A model generated the notes under the pieces. That model made no database searches and was not told the DNA's origin. It saw only the letters and a program-made list of their open reading frames with translations. Of a stretch of 64,000 nt of DNA, positions 22,001-37,000 are shown piece after piece. Made by a program: the position numbers and the translations under genes. Within the stretch, counting starts at the first letter, position 1. Each line of letters starts with the position of its first letter. The DNA lies in the NCBI GenBank assembly GCA_002633005.1, contig NMRA01000107.1, forward strand, positions 38,190 through 102,189, given 5' to 3'. The stretch comes from Phoronis australis (lineage: Eukaryota > Phoronida > Phoronidae).

Positions 22001-25000
22001 GACACTTGTAACCATTCACGAGTGGCACTTTTACTACTAGCAAAAGTTTTGGCAGAAATGCTAGAGGTATTCTGAGATGATTAAAAGTGGCATTAAAGCC
22101 ATGTTTTCTATGAAAAAAACAAGTTTTTAAAATTATTTAAGCCACTTAATGTCATATAATTAGTCTTCTCTTGTTAATTAGAAGTCATCTTTGTACTCAT
22201 GAGCAACTAAAAGTTTGCGACATCTTCAGAAAGGCTCATAAAATTTCAGGTCACGCCATGAAGAAGTAACAAACTGTCAGCTGTTTTGAAGTCGTGACAT
22301 CACCTCCAATTTGTCTTTTAAAAAGAACTACTTGAGACCAATTTCATAATGACATGTGGTCTAAATTACTATATAAGTTGTTTTTTGTGATGGAAGGGAG
22401 GCATCAGCTGCTTTGATTAAATAAGAAATATAATATAATTGTGTTGTTATAAATCAGTGTTTTGTTATGGTATAAATAAGAAATATTAGTTTTACACACG
22501 TCTCAGCACTAATAATTCTTAATTAAATGGTATCTACTCTGATTTATAACAACGCATATAATTATGTACATGTACGTGCACTCCTAAGTTTGCGTGAGCA
22601 AAATCTGACAAGGAGGGTGTACCGGCAGTATGTTGATAAATATCACAGAATCCGACAAAGAAGTATAGTGACAGTATAGGTAAATATCACAGAATCTGAC
22701 AAAAAGGGTCTGAGAAGTGACTGTAGTCTCATGCCAGTTCTTGACCACTATGACCAATGACTGATTATGATTACAGATTGAGAAATGAAGAGTTGAACAT
22801 TCTGGGAATGAAGAGTTTAATAATTGAACATTCTGGGAAGGCATTTAGAGAAATGTAGGCTTTATCAGAATGAAAACCAGTTAATTATTTTTCAGTAAGA
22901 CAACAAGTTCAACCTCGTCAAATCATCATAAGTTCAAAGCAGGATGACCGCCTTTTGTCAGTGTTCAAGGACATCCACAATCAAGGTAATAATCTAATCC
23001 TACCCATGGCTTGAATTGACAATATTTGATGAGCTTTTCTTTTGTTTTGAGCCGGTTTCAAAAACACGACCCAATTTAATCATTTTTCACCAAACATGTG
23101 TTGTAACAATCATTCCATCACTTTGTAAAGGAGCTGTATCTTGGGACAATCACAAGTCACGCTTCTATAGTGGCCAGCTTTAGATTGGGGAAATGTGACT
23201 GCCGGTGATATAGTTCTGCCTACACTTTTTACTGTGTTGACATAATGGGTTGACTTTGTTTGTGCACTGACCCAATTGGAGTTTTTATCTTAATTATGGA
23301 AACATGCAAGCCCCGTTTGATGAATTAGGGAAGGCTTGTCAAGACAAAACGATATTTTCAGTTTCACATTTTCAAATTGGGCAATTTGTATGGTTGTCAT
23401 GGTGGATTCACTGGTTACATTTTTGGTTGATAATAGTATCAATTTCTGTTTCTCATTTTTGCTTTTCTTTCAGAAAAAATAACTGATGTTTTGAAAAATG
23501 ACTTCATTCAAGTTCTTCCAAGTATTGACTTCTGTAAGTAACAATTCCTTATCTGCATTTACTACAAATGTTTTATTTTATAATATGGGAAATGTATGCC
23601 TGTGTTGTATTTTATGCTGTTGGAAATGTGTGTGTCCATGTTGTGTTTTATGTCACTGGAATGTCTCCACGTTGTATTTTATATGAGAAATGTGTGTCTA
23701 TGTTGTATTTCATACAATGGGAAATGTGGGATGCTGCTCCTTTTGTCAAATACAACTTGTGTCCATTTGTTGCAATCTGTGGCTATATCCATGTATAATG
23801 TAACATGTGTAAGGGCTAGAGAAGGGCTTACTCAATGTTATCTGTGTTGGGCCGAAAAAAGCATTACACATTCTGGTCTCCACCCGAACTCATTGTGAGA
23901 TCTGCTAAAAACAAAATGCCCACCCACATCCGTTTTTTTTTGCTGAATAGCTACACAAAGGGGAGTAAGGGAGTTTGAGTAAGGTTTGAAGCGCCATCTG
24001 TTGTTAAGTGATGAGCAATAATCGAATCCCGTGTCATTTTTTGCGTATCTTAGCAGTTGGATCTTCTTATTTCAAAAAGTAAGCCACAAACAAGCATTGC
24101 ACCATTGACTCATTTAAAAAAAACGAACCAGAACCAATTATGGTTTTTTCATCCTTATCTACATGTTTTCTGTGTAGGATTAATGAAAGAGGACACCCCT
24201 GCTGATTGAGAATACAAGTATGTATTACTGGTGACAGTCACTTACCATAAGGGCTCATTTTCGGCACCGTAACATGAGTATACATGGATACATTTGGCTA
24301 AATATCACAACAAAAAGGAATTTTATACGTTAAAAATTGATAATTATTTCATAACCATGAAGTACACATTCCCACTGGGCCTTGTAACCACCCATATCAC
24401 TCCTGCATTTCTAGCAATCAACCACATTTGTTGTGTCTGATTGGAACAGAATGAAGTGTCAGAAGTGACATTGGTGTGTCTACCTCTCCCTGATGTCATT
24501 GGCTGCAGCACATTCTAGCTACACCTGTGTCATGAACCCCCGCCCTCCCCTTCTTGTTGTTGACATCACTATCTCCTACGTATGAATAAATATTGACTCT
24601 TGATAAAGCTTCAGTAGTACATGCTATCAAGTCAAACACTTGACTTGTGGTATCGTGTTATTTGATCGGATATAATTTTGTGTACAGAGGGAGACACTGT
24701 CACATGCCAGTGCTGATTTCCAACTAATTTCCTGTTGACCTATTGCCAACTGTCAATCAAACTGATTACCTGATCAAACCATGGTTACTAAATGTAGAAG
24801 TCATAACATTCAAATGTGCAGTTATTTTTGTGTACATTTCTCAAACTTGTTTGGAGATTTCAACTAAAATACCAGAAGTGTTATTTGGCCAAATGGTCAC
24901 GACATCAGTTGACACGCTTATTCCAAACACAAAAGTTTGTGAGAAGTCAAATAAAGGCTAACGTCTTGCCTGTAATACAGCGAGGAGATATGGCAGTCTT

Positions 25001-28000
25001 CTGGTAAAAATTTACTTTAACAAAACTAATCTTTAGATAATAGAAATACAGAAATGGAACATTTAAAAAAAAATTCTTTATACAGTTTAGGAGAACAATG
25101 CCTAAATTGTGATATCTGAAAGTTTCATTTGAATTTCATTAAACAGTCATTTTTGAGACAGATGTTCCAAAATTCATACTTTCCCTTCGTTACAAATATC
25201 ATGTATTCATTTGTTTACATGTGTTTGGACTTGCTGAATTATTTCCTTATACTAAACTAGAGCCCTTTGGCTATTTCAAGTCTCACAAGATGGGGGAATT
25301 CAGTGGCTTTGGTCTGGGTAATTTCATGGAATTTCCCTTTTGAGGTTATGTAAGATCTTGTTGACATATTAGTGTAATACTTAGCCAAATATCAGATTTT
25401 AATTCATTGAAAGTATAGTTATATTTTCTGAAAGTGGAATGCTTTTAGAACTTACTTTTTAACTTTTTAAAATCCTGTCATTAATTGGGTCTCGTTACCG
25501 TGTCCTTGGTAAAATTTACCAAAAAGTAAAGGTACATTTAGATACCAAAACAGCAGTTTCGATAACATTTTGACAAAATTTCATTTGATGTAATTTACTC
25601 TTCAAGCTGAAATCTCAAAACGCTCTTACACTTTCCTAAATCATCTTTTTTGTAATTTTGGATATATTGCATGAAAATTGTAAAATTCCTGTTTTTGACA
25701 GCCCTTTATGCAAAATTGGAGCATTAAAAAATTCTAACAGGGTTTTGAAGAACAGTGCATAAAGTATTTATGGTGTCTGAAAGTTTCTTGTGAATCTGAT
25801 CGGCCATTTTTAAGGCATGTCTTCACTTATTTAGCACACAATATGGCCGTCAAGTGAAATTCTGTTTGTTAAATTTCTCAGTAAAAGTAAAGATTAAGAT
25901 CATTTTAGTTTTTCACAAGAATGCAGTGTGTAGATGTCATAAAACAACGTTGTCTAAAATTCTCATTGTTTACGAAATGGTAAAAAGATAAACTAGGTTT
26001 GAAAAATGTAAAAGCAACAACCAATTTGGCAATGATTTTTGTGGAGAATTACCAAAGCCAAATTTGGAATCTTTCTAGTAACCTAAATAATCAAAGAAAT
26101 ACATCTGATGGTATGATCAAAGTACTGCGTACAGCACCAAGTAATTGTTCCTTATGTCAACCATCAAACAATGTTTTGAGAAGTGGACACTCACAGCAAT
26201 GTAAGAAGTCTTCAAACAACGAGGACGGGTCAATTTTAACAAATCTTTTTTGTCAAAATTTGGTGAGATTTTACTTTACATAAATTTACACAACTTAAAT
26301 TTACACAGCGGACACGTCAGTGTACCGACAGCCAACTTAAAACTATAATAAAACCAAAGTATCACTCAACTCCACCATTCATTCCAGCTGTGGTAGTTAA
26401 CAGCATTGAAGTAAACGGTAGGTGAAGCTGTCGTCATCGAAGTACCGGTAATTGCAAGGTAGCGCTGATCCATCCCGTGTCCTCTTAGATTTTTTAATGT
26501 GACAATTTGAGAACATTTACATGTGATAATTAACATAAAACTTATCTCTAATTTGATTGATGATTATTAGAGCAAAATATTAAGGAGTATTAGCAACAAC
26601 ACTGCCCTTTAATTGTTGACAATACTTAGTGGCCCCTGGTGATAGCTTCTATGAGACCGAAATTGACCGTTCGTACCGTGCCACAGCATCAACGCTCCAC
26701 TAGTAAATCACCTTTTTACTGCAAAGTAAACTGGTGTTGTTAACTTCCTTCCAGGACCAAAATTAAGTGTTCATGCTGACCACAACTCCCCAAAACATCA
26801 ATGCCTCAATGTTTGTATGAAAGGGCCTCCAAATTAAAACAGACAAAACAAATCTTTAAAAGATAGTTGTATATGTGGTCGACACTCCCTCCAGATCTGT
26901 TGCCCAAACTGTGAGCCTAGCCATTTATATGTCACAAAAACATATGATCCAAGTGCCAGACATGTGTTTTAGTGACATGTGTTTTTGTCATAGTACAGCT
27001 AGGTGCTATTAATAAACTTATCACGTTTCTTAAATTAACTGTGCCTGGTGTTGTTTGCTAGGGACTAATCCTGCTCACTCCTATCTGCTTTTGTGGTAAT
27101 TCTAAACTAGTCAAATTGTTAAGAAAGTGTGCATAAACATTGACTTCTATATGACTTGTTAAGGAAATGGTTAGTCTTGATATTTTATAAAATACAATAG
27201 GATTTATCACAAAATCAAACCATGTGTTATCGTTGCTTGGTGTGTGAATTATTCATACAGGAAAATTTGAAAACCTTAGTCATGTGTTATTTGGCCTAGT
27301 GCAAATATCAAGATTGCAAAAGTCACCTGGATTAGGCCTTAGCAAAGTTTTGGGAAAGTTAGGACCAGTGTTTATGTTTTGTCCTTGAAGGGTCAACTTT
27401 GGCAGTTGCATCTAAGTTATAGCCACTTAACATGAATTAAATATATCCTGGCTAGAGTGCAAATATGGTGCTGTTACAATTTGAGTTCAAGGCAAGCAAG
27501 AGTTGTAGTTTGGTAACTGTAGGATGGGACCATAATTCTTGACTATACATGCATGGAGGGTGGGAGTTTCAGCAGGTATGTTAACAATGGTAAGTTGGAT
27601 AGATTGTACAATGTACATGAACACACCACTTCCTGTTAAGTTCAATATTGACTTAAACAGTTGTCATCAGACACCAATCTTATCTTGACTTGTTGGTCAG
27701 GATGGTGGTCCTCCCTTTGATGTGGGTGGTGAGGTTTCCTCTCATTGATTGTAAGCTGTGGGCCACTTGAATATGTGTTACACTATATCCTAATCAGTTA
27801 ATTACCAAAGTGTGTGTGTGGTATGGTTTGCACCATAACAATAAATTAATAACTAGAGAATGTCCATTTGCTATTTGTTCACAGTTGTACCAAATGTTTT
27901 TGTTTTATGTAGGCCTGGCACGGGCACGGCTGTTACTGAACTACTGAACTAAAGCACAGCTTTATTTCATTTTGTTGTTGTGGGCATGCCTTGGTTTGGA

Positions 28001-31000
28001 GGTTTGTGGTAAACACATTGAATTAGAGAGAAATAGATTGAACCGTTATGTTGTTTTATTGACACCTCAGGTAATTTGGTTAGTCTCAAATTTCTGCTGG
28101 AGGTGAACAATATCTGTGCGAATGATAGGCCTTATTACTGAAGCTCGCGCATATGCAGATGATGTATAACCTGTGACGGGGAAATTTGAAACAATGAAAA
28201 TCAATCATAATGTAATGTTACTTTGTTCTGTTAGTCAGTGAGAAGCCGTAATGATGTTATCATAAGTGTTACCGTTCCCTTTGTAGCACTGGTCGTACCC
28301 CTTTCTGAAACAATTAAGTGACTACCATCGGTGATAATGAGAGATATTTGTTTCCAGCCTTTGATGTGTGCAAGCGAAGACTGCTATCACTAAGTCTGCC
28401 ATCTATGCCAGAACACATGACTCAGTCTGAACGGTCTATACACATATCAGCATTAGTTAACTTGGATTGTGTCAATATGGTTAGAACAATGTTTTGTTGG
28501 TGGTGTTCAGTTCTACCAAATTGTTCCTTTGTTGTTTCAGTTAAAATTTGGTTGAACGTGTGGCTGTTGTCTGGATTTTTACGCGCCCACTTGCTCACAC
28601 TGCGGGTGCATATTGCTGTCATCTCTGTCTGGGTGTCCAGTCATCCGCGTCTGCTGCTGTAACTCATTAATACCTTACAGCATCTTAATAACATATGTGG
28701 CAGTTGCGTTCTTATGAAGGTGACAACAAATGAAGACGAGTTTCAGACCAATTCGATAAATGCGCTGCCCCTTGTGACAATTTTGATTTTTTCTAAATTT
28801 GTCTCAGTCTGTAATCTTAAGCGTTCCTTTATGTATTATGCTTCTATAAAGGAGAAGGCGTTGCCTTTCTATTTTCCGACATATTGTGCCTCCTGGTTGC
28901 CATTTTTTATTTTTAAGTCTGTTTGATGTCTACCTCTCTAGCTCCCAAACTCCTTGAAGGGTGTGTTCCTGCCAAGATGGCTATGGATGACTTTGATTTT
29001 CAGACGAGCCCGATTATTGTGATGCCCCCTAGTTGCAATTTTGTTTTTTTTTATTGCATCTGTGGGATATCTCCTTATTCCTTGCGGAGTCTTTGTGAAA
29101 CTGGCGTTTTCCTAGATGATAACGACCTTCAGACAGATCCAACTATTGCCACAGTGACCCTGATGTTAATTTTAATTTGTTTAAGGTTAACTTTGTATCT
29201 TCTTTTAGACTGATTCAACTACTGCTATACAACGTAGTGGAATTCTATTTTTTACCTTTGTTGCTGTGTCTTTGCGGTTCATGGACAAGTGTTCGTGAAT
29301 GTTGGCAAAAAGGTTGTCTCATTTTCGAACTTGTTGGACATATTCTGCACCACCCAGTGGCCATTTTTATAATACCAATAAACGCCCCTAGATGCTCATC
29401 ATTGCAGTTGTGGGCGCATTCCAACACTTTTCGTTGCTCTTGTTTGTTAAAGCCACAGGAAGTGCAACGTTCAAAAACAGCAGAAAGGTTCGGAAACCAT
29501 TTTTAACAATGCAATGAGTTCTCTCCCTTTTTCTTTAGCCTCATCACTTTCTGTTACTCTAACACTGTCTTCTGATTTGGTAATTATTGGTAATTTTACT
29601 CGTACTGTAGAGCATGCAGGTGCTGTTAGGCACATCAATGTTCAAACATGCAACTGTCACAAGAGAAGAGACAAATTGATTCAAGCCGCAATAATCTTTT
29701 TTTAATGTTTATTACGAAATCTTCAGAATACAATGAATATACATACAGTACAGCCACTGAATTTTTAGACTTTGTCCGGGCTACCTTACGCCTGGCCAGA
29801 CCGGAGCGCAACGGGAACACAGGCGTGACAGAAATCAGTCACTGTCGCCTCACGCTTACTCTCCGGGTAGTCCTCATGCTTACCTCCAGTTTAGTTAACG
29901 CCTTCCTCATGCCTCGTTCACGCTTTCTTCGCGCCTCCGTCACGCTTTCTTCACGCCTTCGGTAGCTGTGGTAACCATGGTAGGGCACCGGGCTAATCAT
30001 TAAAAAGACATGTAACGTCTTGATTGCCTGTCGTTTCGGTCAAGTTGCGAAGACATTATAGTATATTATAGAGTATCTTTGCAAGCAGTCATCTATCACA
30101 CTTGGGTTCCGACTAACTCTGTAATTCCATGTGTTGTTCATACAAGCGTCTTCCTTCAGCTCGTCTTGTGTTACACTTACATGTACATGTTCAATTTACG
30201 ACTTAAGAGCCAGTCCCATCAACGACAAACATGTACAGTAACCACGGTTAGTAAATACGAATAAACGTGACCCTGTGCTCAGAGTCATCTTCACATGACT
30301 GTGGACTCCTTGAAACTTGTCACAGGTGGATATAGTTAATTCGCCCTAAAAATAGCCTACGCATCTTGTGAAGTATTGTGTCACTCCGTAAACTTTTGCA
30401 CCGCACTGGCGTACAGAAAATTCAATAGGCAGCCCGTCTGACATACCCATCCCTTACTGCAAGAAAATGTTTTGACTTAAAAGTCCTGAATCCGTAGTGC
30501 AGTTCAATAATCTGTAGCCCCCTCCCCGTAGCACATGCGTTTTGACTGACTACACAGTATCCCCGGGTACTTCTTTACTAAAATAATAATAGCGGTCATC
30601 TGTTTGACTCGTCAAATGCATGGGCGTGATCAGTTTACTCTGCATGACACAGGAACTTGGGATCAGTTTGCTCAGAATTGACATGCTATGCTCCTTCATA
30701 TTGTGAAGGCAATTGAATAATTCCGCCGTGTACACGCGTGTTAAGATTCTTTATTAGTTTATATAAAAAACAAATAATTATGTATAAGTGAAAAGTAAAG
30801 TCCACAGGTCTGTTTTCTGAAGCGACTTAAGATTTGAGATGGAAATTTTGGTCTTTTAGTGCACGTGACGATTTCAAAAAAAAAATAAACCTCACATGAG
30901 CAAAAGTCTATGAGAATTCACACATCACTGCTAGTTACTGAGTAATTTTAATAAATTACTTTATCATCTGCGATGCAGGTAAACTCACGCCTAACTAACG

Positions 31001-34000
31001 GTAAGCTCTGGGTACAGTCACGCTTAGGCTCACGCCAGCTGTCACGGTTGATTCACGCCTCACTCTCTGGTCTGTTTCTGGTTGCGGTCACGGGTGGCTA
31101 GACAGGAGAGACACCAGAGAGAGTCTAATAATTCAGTGGCTGTACTGTAACCCAGAAAGCGCCAAGAGGCATTATATCTGGGTTAAAAAATACAAAGAAG
31201 CAATGATCTTTATTACAAAAGTTTGTATTGCTGACATTGAAATTTGCACACTAAATTGTATAGGGTTTTGTAGTTAACAGTGCAAAGTTGTTTTAACGCT
31301 AGTGTAGATTAGAGTAAGGAGGGGAAGTGGTAATGACCTGAAACAAAATCGTGACCTTTTCATAGGAGCTGGATCCCGACAAATATGTCTTGGCTATAAT
31401 GTGTCCACTCTCTAAATGGTTGTGTCTTGGCTATAATGTGTCCACTCTCTAAATAGTTGGGTCATGTGCAGCTGCATCCCCCATCCATGCCCACATAAGG
31501 TAAAACATAGTCAAAAATCCCACAGGCACTACTTGTGTGAAGCTATGTGATTTCTGTGAGAAAGTAATTGCCATGTGATTGTTAAAAATTTAACTGATTC
31601 ATACACTTTCATCCTGCACCTGACAAGGCTTAATTGTCGCGAATGTCACATGGTGGCTCAGCTGATTGCCTCTCCTCCTCCTCCTAAAGCAATAAATGAA
31701 TGGGACATTTGTTGTGGGGCAATTGGCCATTTGGCACACAACTTTGTTACATTGTTTATGAAATTAAAGGTCTTGTGTTAGGTAGCAATGCCTGTTGTAA
31801 CCACACCGTGATAGTACTGTGCTCTTATGATACTGTAATGATACTGTTTATATCCCCCTTGTGATATAGGTGCGAGCGTTGGGAGGACTACTCAAGTATC
31901 TGGACAAAAACAGGACTGGAGTGGAACTGGAGCAATGTGACACAAGAGTGCCCATTCTGTCACTCACCACATTCTCAATGTAAGTAATAAGGAATCAAGA
32001 CTGTAGCATGCAGCCTTCTTGAGTGTTGTGACACCCACCACCCTAAGTCCTCCTTATACCTGGTCAGTCTGTGCTCCTAGAAGTTGTGTTTCTAACATTA
32101 GGTGGTGAGAAGGCATTTATGTTGTATGAGGGTAACTTTCATTCTCAGCAAGCAACTTTGATTTCTTTAAACTGATGCCCAGGATGTAGATCGTCATTTC
32201 AATTCTGTGTAAGAATAATACACAGAATATTACACAGAATATTACACAGAATATTACACAGAATATTACACATTTATTGAATCGTAACCCAGCAGGAGCT
32301 CCTGCTGATATCACTGTTTTCACTGTTACAGAGACAAGTTGATGGTAATAGATGAAGTATCTTACAGGTGAGTGGGCAGCACTCCCATACACAGGCCTGT
32401 TGATATACAGTGTAAAATTCTGGCACCAGCTCATTATTCATGGTTCATTTTTTACTGATATAGCCGTAATAATTGTTTGCTATGCTTTGCTTATCTGGAC
32501 AGGATAAATAGTTTCTGCTGAGATGAATTTATTCAAGGCAGTACTTCCAGAAAATCATGATGTCAAGAATGGGTACATGATTTGCAACAAAAGATTTTCA
32601 AAATGTTGAGAATTTTGAAAACCAGATTTGTGTAGTTAGAAAAATGGAACCATTTTTAGAGTTTCAAACTCCAAAATTCCACCCTTTTGTACAGAACTGT
32701 GTAGACTTGCTTTCATAGGGTATTTTGAAAACTAAGTCCGAATACCTCTTCTATGGTAGTACCCCCCGACACTAGGAAGGAGCAGTTGTGTGATGGCTAA
32801 GATTTGTTTCACAAGAACTGACTTTCTAAAACTTTTTTGTAAGCAGGTTACATCAAGGTTAAGAACATGATAGTTATGGTGAACCACTAACAATTACCTT
32901 GTTAACATGACTAAGGCCAAGCCTGGTTTAAACTGTCCCCTATAAGCCAGATTAATAGTTTTAAACCTTTCATTTACATGACGCATTTTTGCCAATATCA
33001 TGGTATCTTGGGTGTGAAAAGAAGGCTTATTACAATTTAATGACACCTCATGAGTCAACAACTAGTGTAAATAAAACCTGTGCTTGTCTGAAATGCTCCC
33101 AACAAAAACATCGTTTACTTGATGACAGTTTTCAATGGAGCTCCATTACTATTGCAAATTAAGACAGGGCTTCATTTGGCTCTCCTATGTGACCTCAAAT
33201 TTTTTGTGTGGCAACCTTGTAAAATCCCAAGTTGCCACAATTGTGCATAAATGCGAGCACATCTCCAGGAGTTGTGAGATCGGTTGGCAAAAGCCATGTC
33301 CCGATTGTCTCCCCCTTCTTTAGAGAGGGGTGGAGCCTGATGGGATGTTGAGCCCAGTGGGGAAAGTGGTTGTCTCCAGGCAGGTGAAGTACTCCGAATT
33401 TTCTATTTGACTAAATTTAAAAAAGGCATTTTTGGGTGGTGCCGCGGCAGACATTTGCCCAATTTCTATAAGTTTTCAATTCAGTTGTCATTTTTTTCAT
33501 TTATGACTGTTGCCAAGCATCGTTTATGCAGGCCAGGACTTTTGCACCACCGCATATGGGGGTTGCATTGTTTTGGGGAGCTCATATCCCAGTTGGTCTC
33601 CTGGGAATTTTGCCAGGTTGAATTTGATGAGTGGATGTTAAGCTAAGCGTCGAGCCATAAAAGGACATTTTCTATATACTTTATATCAGTTTTTCACCTA
33701 TGCATTTTTTCACGCCAGTACTGGTAGTAATTAATTAGCTGGAATAAAAGGGGAAGTCCATTTTCTTGTTATCATCTTTACTCAAAATACAAATTTCATT
33801 GATCAGAACAGCATGTTCTAACTTTAATTACTTTACCCATCGTTCTTGTTAACTGTATGTGTGAAGTGATCAGACTCTACTAACAATCAATTTCCTGCAT
33901 CTTTGTTTCTGTATTCATTTCATTCAGCCCAATTTTTGAAGATTTTTTGTAGAAATAAAACCAAAAATATTGGCTTTCCCTGATGAGTAATTCGCTTCCT

Positions 34001-37000
34001 GATTCATTCATTTGTGTTTTTGCTAGTTGAGGATCTTGTTACTGCAGTTGCAGCGCCATCTATTGTAAACCTAAGGTTTTGTATCTTGTGCAGGGCACTT
34101 CAGATATTCTGTAAAGAATCTCACCCATCAGTATACAAGTCTGGAAGTTGTAGTAGCTCAAAAGAAGGACTAAGCTTATATGGTAATGTGAATGTATTGA
34201 AATACGAGATTAGATAATTGTTTTTAGCATTTATTCTCTTTTATCATGGACTTAATGCTTTATGCATCTGTAACTGGAGATTGCTTGCAATAGCCATCAA
34301 ACTCGCCCTCTGGTGGGCAACTTTAGTATATAAGCCTCAGAGATACTGGGTCCTGCAGACGTCATATTAGGCCATTTGTTAGTCGCTTTCCAGGAATTTG
34401 CCCCATTAAGTTAATTCTGATTGGTCAAAGTTAGGCACTCAGTGTGTGTCGTACTAGTCTACTTGCAGAGCTTAATCAATAAACATAACTAATTTCTCTC
34501 TGAAGTCTCAACTGTCCTCATGTGTTGTACCAAGTTGGCCGCTCATAGTTTATCCTCTTAATGTTTACCATTCATCTCAAAAATTTGCCCGTTTCCTTCC
34601 CTAAGGCAACTGCTCTGCCTCGTCTTTATTAATTTGTTGAATTTGCATGGCTTCGATATTTATATCTGTTTTTAAGCAATCATTGAAGACTTTTTTGTTC
34701 CTGTAATCTTTTGTCCTGCATCAGGACTTGGTAGCTAATTATCTTCAAAAGTGCCGTCCACTCATAGACTTACCATAGAACAAGCTGTCTCAAGGTTTGG
34801 GTGCTGTCTGGACGCTACTTAAAGTAGTGCAACTTGCCCCACCTGTGGCAGCCTGCTCCACCTTATAGAGGTACAGTTCCTTGTTCTAGGATAACATGTG
34901 CTACTTGTAATCGCTGTGTGCCCGCAAGCCTGGTACAAGACAGAAGTAGTTATTGTCTGCGCAGTTACGCAGTGTCATACATACGGGTCTTGGTTTTCAT
35001 GCTGTATTCGTATCAGCTCAGTCATGTGCAGAGCGACGACGTCTGCCTTGCGCTTTAGTTGTGGATATATGTGTGTGTGGACGCTTGCTTAACGTGGGAC
35101 AAGTTGTACTAATGCAAGTTGTTCTAGGGTAATTCTGTGTGTGGACGGGACTAAAGAGTGACTTCAACTTATGTTTTATTGCCATGATGTCATCTAATGT
35201 GGTAATTACATGCTCTGCTCTGTACAAAAGGAAATCAAATCAGGGATTGCGATATTTAGAATTGATGGGGCTCGTGGGTTTTATAGAAACCCATTGACGA
35301 ATTGTACAACTTTGCTATAAACCTGGCAGAGTTTCAAATTGTGTTGTAGCAGTGTATGTGAATGAATTACAACTCAGTGGTTTGAGAGCTTATTGTTAAG
35401 TTGAATTGTACAAGTGTCATTAATCACTTGTGTGTAACAGGTCACTGTAAGTCTGGTGTTGAGGTTCATTACTTGCCATTCACAGGTATAACAAATCGCT
35501 GCAAGTCTCAGATTGGGTCTCGTATGCTTCGCTTGTGGTACCTCCAGCCATCAAAGGACATCAAGCTGTTACAGGATCGCCAGGATGCCATCGAGTTTTT
35601 TGTTGATCCGTCAAACATTGAGGTTACAACCACGCTTCAGGACTGCTTGAGAAACATCAAGAACGTCCCGGTTTGTGAGCACTTGAGTCGGCAAAATGTT
35701 AATTTTCCTGAACATGTGAAGCCAGGTCCTTGATTTTTAGAGCTGTTATATTTGGAATGACAAAGTAATGGTACCTGACTTAAACATCTACTAGTAGGAC
35801 AAGTTGGAAGGATTTCATTAGTTTTTGGCTACATTTTATGTCTGAGATGTTGAGTTTTTTATTACATATTTACAATAACACAATGCACAATAACAAAAGG
35901 TGAGCACAGAAAATGCTAGAAAGCATTATATCTGAGATATTGAGTCAGACAATGAACTTTGTTTTATGACTGAGATATTGTTTTGTGAACTTTGTTTTAC
36001 GACTGAGAAATTGTCAGTGAACTTTGTTTTACGACAGATATTGTCAGTGAACTTTGTTTTATGACTGAGATATTGTCAGTGAACTTTGTTTTACGACTGA
36101 GATATTGTCAGTGAACTTTGTTTTACGACTGAGATATTGTCAATGAACTTTATTTGATGAGTTTGTACTTACTTTGTTACAGAGATGTTTGTCACGAATG
36201 ACACAAAATCAAGCCTCTGTCAGTGATTGGCAAGCTCTTTACAAGGTCAGTTTATTAGGTGACTCACGTTTTTATCAAGTTCTTCATTTTTTATTTGTTG
36301 CCATGAAAATGTTAATTTCCTAGTCAATGCTGGTGAACAAGGTGATTTATCAATTCCTACTGATTATTATTGAAAAATCATCAACTACTTGCATATATGG
36401 TAAACTTTCCAGTTTAGGACACATTATGGCTGACAAGTTAAGTTTTGCTTTATCATATTTTCCATGCAACATTATGCAGCACCAAATTAATGTTTTCCCA
36501 CGCCCAAGTTTCGTATCACAGCTATCATGTGACAGTTTTGATTTTCAATACAATATTAGATCCCCTTGGAAAATCAAATAGGGCAATACTGGCAATTATT
36601 TTTGTCTGAATTTGGTGATTTACCATACTTTTACTCCCAAGTGGTTCACAGTACTTGGAATTGTGAATAACCAAAACACTTGGTTAAAAACATCGGAAAT
36701 ATTTTTATGCATTTTGAACACGGCTTTCAAATGAAAAATTCAGGTATCTGGATCTGTTCACCTCTGTTGTGAGCTGGATGTTTTTCATCATGGGTTCTCC
36801 AATAATCTGTTTGATTTTTAGACAACCTACAATGCTGTCTACATTGGTGACATCTGTAGAGCGCAGACTAAACCAGTGCACATATTCAAAAAGGTTTGTA
36901 AGGCCAAAAACAGCATGTTTCTGGTCTGCTCCCACATCATTTCAAATCTACATATCACTACTTAAAAGCTAAAAAGAAGACGCTTGTGCCTATTGTTCAG

